64,000 bases of DNA, from positions 75,888,346 through 75,952,345 of the forward strand of contig CM077157.1 in the NCBI GenBank assembly GCA_039583875.1. The letters run 5' to 3'. Positions within the stretch are counted from its first letter, which is position 1. The number at the start of each line of letters is the position of its first letter. A program made the position numbers and the translations under genes. This document shows, piece after piece, positions 41,421 through 53,253 of this stretch. Source of the stretch: Platanthera guangdongensis (taxonomy: Eukaryota; Streptophyta; Magnoliopsida; Asparagales; Orchidaceae). Under the pieces are notes generated by a model that saw only the letters and a program-made list of their open reading frames with translations, was not told where the DNA came from and did no database searches.

Positions 41421-42930
41421 AAGAGGCGAGACTAGCATGACTCGATTGAACTGGATAGAGTTGCAGAATGACTTGTCCTATCGTATCTGGGAAGCGACTA
41501 GTGTGGATGTAGAGTTCCAGCCATTTGTGGTGGAAGCTCAAAAAGGTGAGAGTAGTACATAAGAGATGGTTGGTGGGATCTTAAAGAAGGACGGAAGGGT
41601 ATGTGTGTCGCAGTTCGACAAGCTCCGTGAGGAGTTAATGTTTGAGGCCCATTTTACGAAGTACTCCATTCACCCGGGCAGCACAAATATGTACTTGGAT
41701 ATGAAGAAATCCATTTGGTGGACTGGTTTGAAGCGGGATGTAGCTTTGTATGTAAGTTAGTGCCAAACTTGTGCCTTAGTGAAGGCTGAGTGTCAAAAGT
41801 CGGGCGGTTCATGAAGCCTCTTCCTATCCCTAAGTGGAAATTTGATGACATCTCCATGGATTTTGTGCATCGCTCGCCTCGGTCGCAGCAGGGTAACAAT
41901 GCGATTTGGGTGATCGTGGATCGCTTGACCAAAGTGGCTCCTTCTTCTCGAATCGGAAGGAGGATAGCGTGGAGAAGCTGGTGGAACTGTACTTTCGCAA
42001 TATTGGGCAGTTGCACGACATTCCTAAGAGAATTGTTAGTGATCGCGATGAACGGTTCACGTCCAAAGACTGTAGATTGGTACAGAAGAGTCTGGGTACA
42101 AAGCTCAAATTTTGTACAGCATTCCATCCTCAAACCGATGGTCAAACAGAAAGGACGAATCGTACAATGGAGGATATGCTGAGAATGTGTACCCTTGATT
42201 TTGGAAAGAGGTGGGAAGATCACCTTTTTATGGCGGAGTTTACCTACAATAATAGTTTCCAGGTGAGTATCAAGATGGTGCCATACGAGGCTTTGTATGG
42301 AAGGCGGTGTCGAAAACCGATGTTATGGATATATGGGGGAGACACCAAACTTTGGGGAAAAGAGGTGGTGGCCGATGCTTGCGAGTTGGTGCGGACAATT
42401 CAAGAGAGCATGAAGGTTGCTCAGGATAGACAGGCGAAGTATTTCAATGCGCATCATAGGAACGTGGAGTTCGCGGTAGGCGATTGGGTGTATATAAGAT
42501 TAAGCTATTCAAAGGTGTTTCGCTGATACACCGAATCAGGAAGTTTAGTCTGAGGTTTTTGGGGCCGTTTGAAGTCGTGGAACAAACTGGAGAAGCAGCC
42601 TATCAGTTGGCATTATCCCCAAATCTGAGTGGATAGCACGACGTCTTCCATGTTTCAGTTCTAAGGAAAGTCTTGGTGGAGACATGTGTTGTGGTTTAGT
42701 CAACGACGGTGCCGATAGAAGAGGACTTGAGGAAGAAAGTCTATCCAGTCGGCATAGGATTCTGAAGTTCGATAGTTGCGGAATAAAGAGGTAAAGCTCG
42801 TAAAAGTGCGCTGAGATAACTGCAGGCAAGATGAATTCTCCTGAGAGCGTGAGCAAGCGATGTAGGAAGACTTTCTGGATCTCTTTGCATCAGGTATGCT
42901 TTGTTGTTTGAATGCATGCTTAGTTTTGAG
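41421..42930 (+). pseudogene. Tekay-2 integrase and chromodomain remnant
   Basis: Zinc region EAHFTKYSIHPGSTNMYLDM ... VALYVS then TAG with [10 protein letters not shown]. Core in shifted frames: [14 protein letters not shown] (first D kept, unlike Tekay-1), [14 protein letters not shown] (second D), [20 protein letters not shown] (E). The C-terminal part FAVGDWVYIRL is followed by a decayed chromodomain (VYPVGI, LRNKEVKLVKVR, REQAM) up to about 42900. Stops such as TGA 42523-42525 interrupt it. It integrated element cDNA when active. Confidence 0.85.
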
Positions 42931-42944
42931 GACGAAATTCTTTT

Positions 42945-42957
42945 AAGGGGGAGGAGT
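42945..42957 (+). promoter_or_regulatory. Tekay-2 polypurine tract
   Basis: AAGGGGGAGGAGT directly before the LTR start TGTAAC. Confidence 0.85.
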
Positions 42958-45067
42958 TGTAACACCCCAGTTTTTTAGAATTGAGGCTCAGGGAGTTACC
43001 ATGTGGCGGTAAGTCACTATCGCCCGGCGATAGCCTAACATTGAGTAGTAGGAATTGAGTTTTAGCGCACAACGTTAGCTAGTTACCGCTCGGCGGTAGC
43101 CTTCAAGCATTGAGTGGAGGCGTTGAGTAGCAAGAGTTGAGTGTCTTGAGTATTAGCGCGTGGCATTAGCCAGTTACTTCTTGGAGGTAGCCTTCTTGTG
43201 TTGAGACAGAGGCCTTGAGTGAGCTACCACATAGCTGTATTGCTACCATTGGCGGTAGTGCTGCATTATTTTTTTGGTCGACGACTCGGATAGTTATCGC
43301 GGCGCGGTAGGTAGCTACCACCCGATGGTAACATGTGGGAGAAGTTTCATAACAGCTGAGTTTAGGCCGTTCGATCCTTCTTGGGATGCAATACTATGGC
43401 CCAAGACACTCCGTATAAGAGACTTAAGTAGGGCTAAAAGACATTTTCCCCTCATTCTTCTCATTTTGAGTGGAAGTTATGGTTTGGGAGAGAGGTTTTG
43501 GAGGAGGGAGAAGAAGGACTTTCTCTGCCATTAGCGAAGTTCCGAGCCTCCATTTATCGAACCGAGGCCAGATCCGTGGAGAGGGCATAAAGGCGCCTAT
43601 TTTCGTCTGTGCAAAGCAAGATATCCATGTCTAGGAAGAGGAGTCGTAATATAACGACACTTCTCCTCTCAGTCTTTAGGATGCGTGCATGACATTCGTT
43701 TTATCGATTTTTCTTTCAAGCATTTAGGCACTAGATCTCTGAAATGAGAGAGGTTCGGGATTCCATGGTTCAAGACATCCACCGAGTTGATTGTGTCCAT
43801 CCCCGACATGATATTTTCATTAGAAATCCACTCTGCTAGTGGATTAGGAATTGTGGGTGAAGTCGTAGTCATGACCGTTAGTCTAACTTCGTGATGTTGC
43901 AAAACGAACCTTAAGGATTTTTCTAGAAATCCATTTGCGGCAAGAAGTCGTTTGTGATGTTTGTTCCCCCTTTTTTGTTTGAGAACAAATGGTGGATTAG
44001 GGCGGGAAAGGCTATGTTTGTTTTTTGATGTACGAAGGCATGGTTTGTCTCTATGGTCGGTTGGCTAGCCTGTGACATGTAAGTCATGTGTGGAGAGTGT
44101 CCTGACGAGGCAAGTCCCCTTCTGTGAAACCAACGAGAATGCCAAGCCTTTGACAAGCCCGAGCAATGAAGACCACAAGTGGGTGGGGTCAGTCAATGGT
44201 TCTTAGTATCAGTTTGTTGTTTATCAGACAGAATCCTGACATGAGAAGTCAGAGCTTGTAGGCAATCCCGGGTTTTGAGACCGACGAACGGGTGGGGTCT
44301 TGGCAAGAGTTCCATGTGGCGTCTTGAATGTCGTTACGGAAAATGGAAGTACTTGTGTGTTGTGATGTGATGATGCATGATGATTTGTTAATTCATGCTC
44401 TATAGGGTGCCTTGAGTGAAACACATGTTTGCATACATGTTGCATTGTAGGCCTCTTTTATTTAATTGCTCAACCTGGAAACATGTTTGATGTATGTGAC
44501 ATCCTAACTTGTTTCGTTACTCTATATGTTTATATACATTTGCATACGAAGTGCTGACCTGCAGGGTGATGGAGTGCCCCGGGGTCCGATGGGGATGGCC
44601 GGGAGGAGATGTGTTTGTTGCACAGTTGAGGTCAGCCTTTGCTGACCCCGTTACAACAAATTTTTACAGGACAAGGATCGCAAGCGGGAGCAAGCTCGCC
44701 GGCGAAAAAGGCCCAAGCCTCAAGAAGTGGATTCTCTTTTATTACTTATGTTTTGTTGAATGTTTTGCTTCGTGAACTGTAATCTGGCTTGCATACCGAG
44801 TAGCGTAGGGGTGCCAAAGCATGTTGCCCTATTTGTTGATTATTTCAATTTTTGGACTCATGTTTGTTGTAAGGCCTTAAGGCCATTTTGATACTCTTGC
44901 GGTAGTGGATAACTTCTTGTGTTTGTGGGTTTTCTGCAGTTTGTGTTTTGAGTTTTGAGATGCGTTGCTATTCTATATCACTTTATAATACTAAAGCTGT
45001 GACATCTATATGTTGTGGGGCCCCGGCCCGACCCATATTATATGGTCATTACAGGGGAGGTGTTACA
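42958..45067 (+). repeat. Tekay-2 3' LTR (2110 bp) with GCTACC/GGTAGC dyads
   Basis: TGTAACACCCC ... GGTGTTACA. The first 400 bp carry repeated dyads such as taccgctcggcggta (43084-43098), atcgcccggcgat, ctaccattggcggtag and gtagctaccacccgatggta. The rest shows no conserved reading frame. No 5' LTR partner is in the window. Confidence 0.9.
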
Positions 45068-45178
45068 CGTCTCCACTCAAAAGGATCTAAATCTGCATTA
45101 GTGGAGATGGTTAGTGTATGTTACATACTATGATGTTGATATTCTTTATCATTAGGGCAAGTCTAATATGGTGGTCAA
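45068..45178. other. Short spacer between Tekay-2 and Tat-2
   Basis: 111 bp with no feature recognised; it includes a weak inverted repeat (ctccact...agtggag). Confidence 0.4.
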
Positions 45179-45831
45179 TGTTGTACTACCAATATTCATC
45201 GAGAGTAGACCCCTCCAGAGCTAGGTCAGAAGAAGTCAAAGTCAGCAAGGCAAGGTAGAAGTCAGAGTCAAAGTGCAAGTAGGCAGAAGGCTCAGGCGAG
45301 TATGGCGAGCTCCCCTCGCATACTCGCCAGGTAGGCGACTAGGACATCTACTCTTCCAGTCGTGCGAGCTCCCCCATGAATATACCTAGTCGCTGGGAGG
45401 TGCACTATAAATAATACCCACCCCTCCCTTTGTATTTGTCTATAAATAGGACCCCAGGGGTACGAGGAGACGGACTTCGGAATCTTGTAAAGATCTCGAG
45501 ACCTCTTTTTCTTGGACATCAACTAAGCCTTTGGATTCTTTTTTCAGAGAGACTCAGTCATGACCTTGCGACTATCTATCTTAGTCGCCGCAACTTAGTT
45601 ACCAACTAGTCGTCCTTGTAACCTGCTCGACCATCTTTGGTTATGGAGAGGTTGCTTCTTCTAAGCTTTAGGGTACGTGGTGGGACCTTCCTACCGCAGT
45701 GCCTGGGGTCCTGTTTGTTGCTCAGCAATTTCCGTGTCTTAGCCCGATGACTGTCTAGCCCAACCACTAAGTCGGTAACCTTAGGTTACCTTGATCCGAT
45801 TTTTGTAGTTGGGATTTTCCCGGCTTCAACA
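45179..45831 (+). repeat. Tat-2 5' LTR (boundaries inferred)
   Basis: TGTTG (45179) and CAACA (45827-45831) form the short inverted ends. TATAAATA at 45441-45448. R/U5 matches the Tat-1 LTR. U3 holds ggcgagctcccctcgcatactcgcc, a GGCGAG/CTCGCC dyad also common in Tat-1. Confidence 0.65.
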
Positions 45832-45852
45832 CTTTGGTGCGTTGAGCGTGGA
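45832..45852 (+). promoter_or_regulatory. Probable Tat-2 primer-binding site
   Basis: ctttggtgcgttgagcgtgg follows the LTR end CAACA, in the place and with the general TTGGCGC-like pattern of gypsy PBS sequences, but diverged; the tRNA cannot be assigned. Confidence 0.45.
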
Positions 45853-45887
45853 TCTTAGCCAAGGAGGAAAGTTTCGCTAGTAGGTGA

Positions 45888-47120
45888 GATGGTGCATGCA
45901 AACAAGCAAGAGGAGATAGTCAGAAACTCGGCAGGAGTTGGTAACTCTGCATGAGGAGGCGATTTCGTAACTACGGAGGCGTTCGGAGATTTCATGAGAA
46001 GGATAGAGAGCAGCATTCTTGTAGGGTTTTCTAATCTCCCCTATGTCACGAAGACCCCACCTCATCATGTGACACCGTCGGATGAGGAAGCACCGCCGTG
46101 GTGACCTAGGAAGGAGCGAGTTAAAGAGGGAGGAGCGACTGATGCAGTTACGACATCATACAACAAGCAGCCAAGGGATCAGGTTCCGAGATGCGGAACA
46201 ACATGCGAGATACCGTGATACTCACTTCGATAATGAGTATGACAAGGATGTGAGTGAGGATGAAACTCTCCAGTACCAGGGATGGACAAGCCCCTTCTGT
46301 GATGAGATCCTTGTAGCCCAGTTCCCGAGGGCTTTAGAGAGCGCATCCTCACCTACTATTCTGGCAGAGATGACCTGGCCAGGCATCTCCAGTGGTTCGA
46401 GGATGTGGTGTCCATCCACAACATGTCAGACGCCTTCTAGTGCAGGTTCTTCTCCATTAATTTCAAAAGTAACGCGAGAGATTAGTTCTATCTGTTGCAT
46501 GCCACCTCCATCTAATACTTCGAGGATCTGCTCTGGTGCCTATTGGCAAGGTTCACGACATCCAAGAAGAGGAAGAAGGAGACAACTGCTCTCTTCAAGA
46601 TCGTGTAGGGGCAACGCAAAGGTCTCGGCCACTACATCGACTATTTTCAAGAGGAGATCCTGGAAGTCGAGGAAGTGGACAGCTTCACTCTGAAGCTGGC
46701 CTTGAAGTTTGGCCAGAAGCAAGGCTTCTTTAGTCTAGAGATCGGGTCCAAGACCCCGAGGTATTTTGAAGAGATAGTTAAGAGGGCAAATACGTTCATC
46801 CAGGGAGAAGAGAAGAACCAAGACTTCTTGGCGAGGCTAGATAAAAAGGAGCTAGGGAGAAGGGAGAGAGAAGGACCTTCAGAGGTGAGGGCCGAAAGGC
46901 TACTGGAGATGCAAGTTGAGAGGAGAAGGGAAGAGCTGAGGTGAAAGGAATAGTAGAGGAAGAGAGAAGAGCCCAGGAGAGTGGAAGAGTGGAGGAGGTA
47001 GGAGGAGAGGAGGACCGTGGAGGCTCCGGGGAGGTGGGGAGAAGCTCGACAATTCCAATATCCTATGAATCGGCCCTAGTAGAGGCCACTTGTTAGGACT
47101 CAGTTCCAACAGTAGTAGGG
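45888..47120 (+). pseudogene. gag: Tat-2 gag, decayed
   Basis: The candidate start ATG at about 45888 is followed by stops. Gag similarity is clear in pieces. 46250-46480 encodes QYQGWTSPFCDEILVAQFPR in one frame and remnants of the capsid in others. 46600-46920 encodes LGHYIDYFQEEILEVEEVDS, then FTLKLALKFGQKQGFFSLEI and KTPRYFEEIVKRANTFIQGE, ending in an Arg/Glu-rich tail. The latter part matches Tat-1 gag at 6650-6850, which dates the two as one superfamily but not close copies. Several in-frame stops (for example after SDAF near 46438) and frameshifts. Confidence 0.8.
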
Positions 47121-47159
47121 GAGGAACGACCACCAATAGGATGGAGGCCAAGGAGGAGC

Positions 47160-48053
47160 TATAAGGGAGGTGATGGCCATTGTCCGGCAGAGAAATAAGC
47201 ATCATGGGATGGAGCAGCAGGAAAGATGCCAGGAGGCGGAGGTTCCCCTCTACTGCAACCTGCATCGAGTAGAGGTGCATGGGACGATGTCCTGCCCAGA
47301 TTCTTTGGAGGCAAGGAGGAGGTTTGAAGCTAGAGCGGCAGAGAGGGAGCATCCAAGACAAGAAGCGCCAGCAGGACCGGTAGCATTCCAAGCTTCGGGG
47401 CGGAGGAGACACGGGGACCGGGTTGGCCAGGGGGGTTGTGGGGAAGTGATCCATGACCCAGGAGATGGGCAAGTTGGAGTGATTAATGGAGGGACCGGAC
47501 CTGGAGCTTCCCGCAAGGGGAGTCTCCATCAGATCTATTAGAATATCATCGCCTCTACCTCTCAGAGTTTCGCCTCGACCTCAAAAGTTCCGCCGCTGTT
47601 AGATAAGATCACATTTTCTGAGGAAGACATGTTACTGAATGAGAACCCCTTTCATGATTCCCTAGTCATCCATGTTATCATCGACGAATTCAACGTCGAC
47701 CGAATTCTTGTGGATAACGGGAGTTAAGAGATGCCATTTTCAAAAGGACTTTCATCGGGCTACAGGTGGAAGCGTCTAGGATCCAAGCTGTGGACGGACT
47801 CCTGTTTTACTTCTTGCGAGAGAATAAAGAGGTGGAGGGAGGAGTGGACATTCTGGTCACCCTTAGTGGTACTTTTATCCAATGTCATTTTATCATTGTC
47901 GATGCCCCGAGTTTCTATTATGCCATCTTTGGGCGACCCCTCATCAACTACTTCAACTCGATTCCATCGTCATATCATCAATGCCTGAAGTACTGCCAGG
48001 GAGATGTCCAAGTGCGGATTAGGGGCGATCTGAAAGCTTCCAGGGAGTGATAT
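47160..48053 (+). pseudogene. pro: Tat-2 gag zinc motif and protease
   Basis: The Cys/His motif YCNLHRVEVHGTMSC near 47254-47300 has the same layout as the Tat-1 knuckle. The protease starts near 47600 (KITFSEEDMLLNENPFHDSL, VDRILVDNGS) and is stopped by TAA directly after the active-site DNGS near 47726; its C-terminal part continues in the next frame (EVEGGVDILVTLSGTF, FYYAIFGRPLINYFNS) to TGA at about 48051. Non-functional. Confidence 0.8.
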
Positions 48054-48059
48054 CTGAAT

Positions 48060-48447
48060 GTCGTCAGTACCATCAGCTGGATGGAGGATGCAGAGAGGCT
48101 GGAGAAGGTGCTAGAGAAGGAGGAAGGCCTGATATTTGGAGGAGCTTGAGGTGATCTCTCGGAGAGGAGAGTCGGGGCTGCTGAAGATTGGAGGATCCCT
48201 GCCGCTGGAGGGATAGTTGAAGATGGCTGCATGCCTGTAGGAGAATCTGGACATCTTCTCTTTGAGTGTCGTAGAGATTCCAGGGATTGACACTGATGTT
48301 GTCTGCCATTGCCTCAACCTGGATCCCAAAGTTTCCCTAATCTGTCAAAAGCAGAGGAAGACCATCGTCATGCTCTCCGAACCGATTAGGGAGGAGGTAG
48401 AGAAGCTTCTGAAGGCAGGTTTTGTGTCGGAGATCCAGTATCCTGGT
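48060..48447 (+). pseudogene. pol: Tat-2 reverse transcriptase, N-terminal piece before the copia
   Basis: Linker and RT start: VVEIPGIDTDVVCHCLNLDP, SEPIREEVEKLLKAGFVSEI, then QYPG at the break. The next residues WVSNVVMVKK are encoded at 60027 onward beyond the copia. The copia target duplication (ctggt 48443-48447) is the Pro-Gly codon region. Confidence 0.9.
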
Positions 48448-50075
48448 TGAAAGATGGGGTTAGACCTGATTTACTCTAGGGGGGTGAATAGAGTAATCTA
48501 AAATCTTTTTGCTGTTTAAAATATTTGCAGAGTAATGAAAATAAATGTGATACCAATATTAACAGAGAAGAGATAATCTAAGCTAAACTAATGTAACACA
48601 GCACAACTAGCATAATCTATCATAGCCACAGCAAGAACAACAAGAAAAGAGGCAACCAGACAACATAAGAAATTTTATAGTGGTTCCCCAACCTGGGTAC
48701 ATCCACTATTCTACCACCCTGCTAGGAATCCACTAGCAGGTTTTGATCAGGTGACTGCCACCAATGAGCTTTTGATCAGGTGCCCAAAAACCAAATAAAC
48801 TTTTGAAGGGAGTTAATAAACTCTTTATACAGGAGGGGGGAGAGAGATTGATGGTGTCTTCTCTTTCTCAAACATCTGAGAAGACAAGTGGATTGTTGTT
48901 GTCAAGGACTCCTTTCAATATCACTTGGAGTCTTTCACAGGGTGTAGTAGGTCTTCTTCCTTGACTTGTGAAAATCCAAAAACTCTTGTCTGATTTGAAT
49001 ATGTTGTCTTTGAGAGCTCCTGGATTTGAAGATTGAAGAAGACTCTTAATTTGTATATGTTGTTGTTCTTCTTATTCAGTGAGGTCAAGAACAAAACAGA
49101 ATGTTTTCTGTACAGAGAAGCAGATGATCTTGAGTGTTTTTGTGAATCTTCTCTGTGTACTGAGAGCTCTATATTCTCTGAATATTTTCTATATCCTATT
49201 GTCGACTGAAAAGAAAATCCCTTTTGTATATCTCTGTCGAATTCTCCTTTGAATTTTGAATTGTCTGCATTAATTGCTGACGGCCTGGATAATGAAAATC
49301 AGCTAGAGAGAATATTTGCATTAATGAATTTCACCAACCATCCCGGTTAATTGAGCAAGTATTTAACCTGATGAAGACCATAATCAATACTGCCACTAAC
49401 GGCTATATTCAGAGAATATATGCATTAATTACTTAGGAAAATATTGCTAGATAATATGGAATAAGGACAGAAATTGAGCGAAATACTAAGTCTGAAACTT
49501 CACAGAAATCATCGACCAGAGAATTGATTTCGTCGACCTGAGATCAAGGTTCGTCGAGCTGAGAAATCATGTTCGTCGACCAGAGAAAGTTTGTTCGTTG
49601 ACCTGAGAACCAAGTTCGTTGACCTGAGATCCAAAATCGTCGACCAGAGCTCAACTAACCGCTTTCTGTGAATAACTTGCCAATTCTGTTGTCACACTTC
49701 GTCGAGCTGATAATTGGACTTCGTCGACCTGCGTTCAGAGAAAGTATTCTGGACAGAATGTGTTGAAGTTGAACTTGCAGACTTCGTCGACCTGAGCTCA
49801 AATATTGTCGAGCTCAACTCAGAGAATTTATTCTGAGTTCGTCGAGCGGAGCACGACTATCGTAGAGCTGAGTTCGATGAATGTCGAACTCATTTTCTAA
49901 ACTTGATTTTCTTTTAAGTCTTGAGTCTTCTGCTGTCTTCAGTTGACCTGTCCATGTAAGGTTGAATCTAAGGAATTAGCCTAAACTCTAGGACATAGAC
50001 ATGACCCTGGCTATACATGGTGGGTCAATCATCCTAGTTAGTGAACCTAGCCCAAATCCAAATAGGGATCCAACA
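48448..50075 (-). repeat. Family B 3' LTR (left)
   Basis: 1628 bp, minus-strand TGTTGGATCCC ... TCTTTCA. It shares the terminal TGTTGG/TCTTTCA pattern and the PPT type with family A. The TCGA motif block is at 49509-49880. Confidence 0.93.
49509..49880. repeat. TCGA-motif cluster in family B LTR
   Basis: About 15 sites of the types TTCGTCGACCTGAG, TCGTCGACCAGAG, TTCGTCGAGCTGAG and GTCGAACTC in 370 bp, some decayed to TTCGTTGACC. It includes TTCGTCGACCAGAGA at 49572-49586. The other LTR has the matching cluster at 59455-59840. Confidence 0.92.
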
Positions 50076-50090
50076 TTCTCCCCCTATTTG
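50076..50090 (-). promoter_or_regulatory. Family B polypurine tract
   Basis: Minus strand AAATAGGGGGAGAA directly before the LTR TGTTGG, nearly identical to family A (AAATAGGGGGAGAT). Confidence 0.85.
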
Positions 50091-50245
50091 GGTGGGATCA
50101 CTAATACAAATGAAATAAAAACATTCACAAAGCAGGAAAAATATATCTGGCAGAAAAATTGAAACATTTAGTAGATATTTACATAATAGCTTTGTGACAG
50201 TAAATAAATAAAGAGTTCAGACAAATAGGAACTAAACAAAATATA

Positions 50246-53200
50246 TCATTTCTTTTTCTTCAGCTTTTCCTTTTGCTTGTCACCTTTCTCTTGGTCAGAA
50301 GGCTGTGTAAATTTGATTTCTCTATTTGGATTAGCTGCTTGCCTCTTTGACATTGTCATATCAGCAGCTCCAATAATATTAAGAGAGGTAGCTCTAGGCA
50401 CAACAGCCTCTGGATGTAGATTTATGTAAGCATCTATATTAAAGAATTTATTAGCCTTTTCATACCTTTTTAATTCTTCTTTTCTGTAGGTAGACATTGT
50501 AGAGTATTGGGATGTATCTATTCCTTCAGCTTTAGCTTTATTGATCATTGATAATCCAATAAGTTCCTAGAACCAGGACATTCTAGAATTTGTCTCAGTT
50601 TCTGGATCCACAAGGGGAATAGGTAGAGACTCTGGCCTTTTAGGATTTTCAGCTTTATATGTTTCAGGAGCTTGCTGTTGGTGTTGTTGTTGTTGTTGAT
50701 GCTGCTATTGTTGATGTTGTTGTTGCTGATGTTGCTTGCTGGAGGAATACCTCTGCTGGCTGCTTTCTTGATATCTTGAGGATCTACCTTGATGTCTTTG
50801 ATAAGTTTGAGCATAAGAGATAGACCTCTGAGAAGTGTTGCCTGAAGCACCAGCAGCAGGTGGAGGAGGAGGAGGACCTCTCCAGTTCCTTTGAGGAGGG
50901 GGAGGAGAGTACCTCTTGCTTTTCTTTCTAGTTTTTTGTTCATTTTTAGAAAGCCACATCCATGCTGGCATCCAAGGATATGGAGTGATATTTTGTAGAA
51001 TGTAGTATGGAGTGTCATGTGTGGGATTTGGTTTGGGAGCAGCAATGGGAGCAGCCTTTCTCTTCTTGGAAATTTTCTTCTTAGCAGTAGAGCTATCATC
51101 AGAATCATCATCATCATCATCCTCATCTTAATCATGAGAGGATCCTTGAGGATTATCATATAAGGAATTAATGGCCTTCAGAAGATCTTTGGAAATTAGC
51201 TTTTCAGCCTAAGGTTGCGCTTGAAATTTTGGAAGAGCTGGAATAACTGTTTCAGGAACATTTTTAGCAACTAATAAATTTTTAGACATTAACTTATTTT
51301 CTTCTTCAATGTCAGCCATGATGATTTCATCTAAATCAGGGAGGGGACTGTCATCCATTTTGTATGTTGGAGCTGAAAAAGCATCTAAGGAAGAACTATC
51401 CTTGGAGGGGGATGGTACAACTGGTGTCTTTGTTACTGCTAAACTAGCCTTAATTTGCTTGGTAACTGTGGGACTTATTGGTGCAGTATATGGAACTATA
51501 GCTTTGGATAGCTGTACATCAAGGCTGGGTTGATTATTTCTATAAACAAGATTGAATAAATCTAATAAAGAATTCAGATTAACTGTGGGATTAATAATAC
51601 AATCACCAACAGTTTTTATTTCTGGCAAAACTGAGAGATCCATATACATATCAGAATCAACTAAATCAATAATTTTAGTGGGAGAGGCTGCTTATTCTGA
51701 ATAATCTGACATCATTGAATCTGTTGCTGCTTCTGCTGCTGCTGTCACCACTAGAGCTTCTTCATCACAGAGCATCTCCCCCTGACTGGTTTCAGGGGGT
51801 CCTGAAGCCAGTCCCCTAGAAGAAGGGACAAGGGATAGAGCAGCAATTTTGGTGGAAAGGGATGTGATGGAAGCAGTGAGAGGAGCTAGAGCATCAGTTA
51901 GAAGCTTATTAAGGGTGGGAGAGATGAATGCCAGAAGGTCTTTAGCAATGTTTGAAAAGTTGAGATAGAGATATTTTGGAGCAGTGGAGAGTATGGAGTG
52001 TGATGACCACAATTTGAACAGACAGATAATGCACTGGACATATCTGTATGTGTGTAGTCAGGTACAGTAGCGGGAATGTCAGATTGGGTGAGAGGATGGA
52101 TGGGAATAGAGGGAGTTGTAGTTGTAGAAAGGGGAACTATTGTTGTTGGGGAGGAGATGGGTTCCTGATGTGGAGATGGTGGAGGAAACAGTAGATTGAA
52201 GGTGTGGGATACGATAAATGTGTCAGGGTGTGTGTTAGTTAAATGAGGTGCAAGTGGAGATTGAAGTGGAGTGATGTGCTCAGGAGATGGAACTGGGGTT
52301 GATGCTGGTGTGGGTTAATGTTGTTGGTGAGTTTGTGAAGTATGAACTGGAGATTGAACTAGTGATGGAGCTGGTGTGGTTAGATGATGTTGTTGTTGTT
52401 GTGGTTGAGGTTGAGGAGGAGAAGGAATGTTGGTGGAGGAAGGAACTTCTTTTGGAGGAGGAGCGGCTATTATGGCCCTGTTGCTCTCAGAAGTTCTTGA
52501 AGAGGATGAAACCTTGGATGGCTTGGTGATCTTCCTCTCCCAACTGCCAAACAGGACAGAGGTAAGCCTTTTGGAGGCATTGATAAACACTGGCGTGGAG
52601 ACCAGATGTTCAGGAGCCTTTTCGTGAAGGACGATTCCCAGAATCCGTCCAGAACACACTTCCTTCTTATTGTTTTTCTTTTTGATTAAATCAAATAGAA
52701 GCTTGCCCCAGTTTGCTGCTATCTTCTCTACCAGAGCACCCATCACCATGAACTGGTTCCTGGTGATGTAGCCATGTGCTGTGTGTTTGCCCAGCAGCAC
52801 TTTCCCAACTACATCTGCTAAGAACTTATACTCAGTAGAAAAATTCTTCTTTAATAATTTATTTGGGTTCTCTCCAGAGTGACCCATTTTGAACAGCATA
52901 TTCTCATATTTCTCATTATTCATTTCGATTTCTTCATCACCATTCAGTAAACCGAAAACTTCGGTTAGCACAGTGGGGGAAAGGGAAATGTTGTTACCAG
53001 ATATTATTTCAGTCATAGTATCTTCTGATGTCGTAGATGTAAATACCCATTCCTTTATCTCTGTCATGGCTATTTTGATTATGTTAGTCATAAACTGCTT
53101 CGGATTTTGTTCTTTAAATAATTTCTGAATTTCCACAAAGATCGGGTCAGAATGTTGAAAGGAGTCGAAGTCAATAAAAAAACTCATGTCAAATTTCATT

Positions 53201-53253
53201 GCGGAAAGCGTGCTTGCCGAAATCGCCATGAATTCGCCGGCAACAAAAAACAT
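50246..53253 (-). pseudogene. Third ORF of SIRE family B, several frameshifts
   Basis: Starts at 53253 (first ATG-type codons MFFVAGEFMAISAS) with a good 312-codon frame to 52315, then continues in pieces through 51692-52012, 51209-51649, 50545-51159 and 50246-50548 in different frames. The N-terminal 230 residues align with ORF3 of family A (KFLADVVGKVLLGKHTAHGY; WGKLLFDLIKK; GRILGIVLHE). The middle is Pro/Ser/Gln-rich, with runs of His/Gln near 50690-50760. The C-terminus ends in a Lys-rich KQKEKLKKKK. No signal peptide or membrane span is evident. Conservation between two diverged families shows selection on this ORF in the past. Function unknown. Confidence 0.75.

Larger units (their letters stand above)
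39226..45067 (+). mobile_element. Ty3/gypsy Tekay-type element (Tekay-2), 5'-truncated and decayed
   Basis: Begins in the gag zinc knuckle, continues through protease, RT, RNase H, integrase and chromodomain remains, polypurine tract, and ends with one LTR (42958-45067). It has no 5' LTR and no gag N-terminus. Many stops and frameshifts. It is related to but well diverged from Tekay-1 in both coding and LTR ends (gggccccggcc, ttgtaaggccttaaggc). Confidence 0.9.

Noticed and set aside
50246..53253. Host gene inserted in copia family B
   Set aside because: Position, orientation and N-terminal similarity to ORF3 of family A show it is the element's own third ORF.
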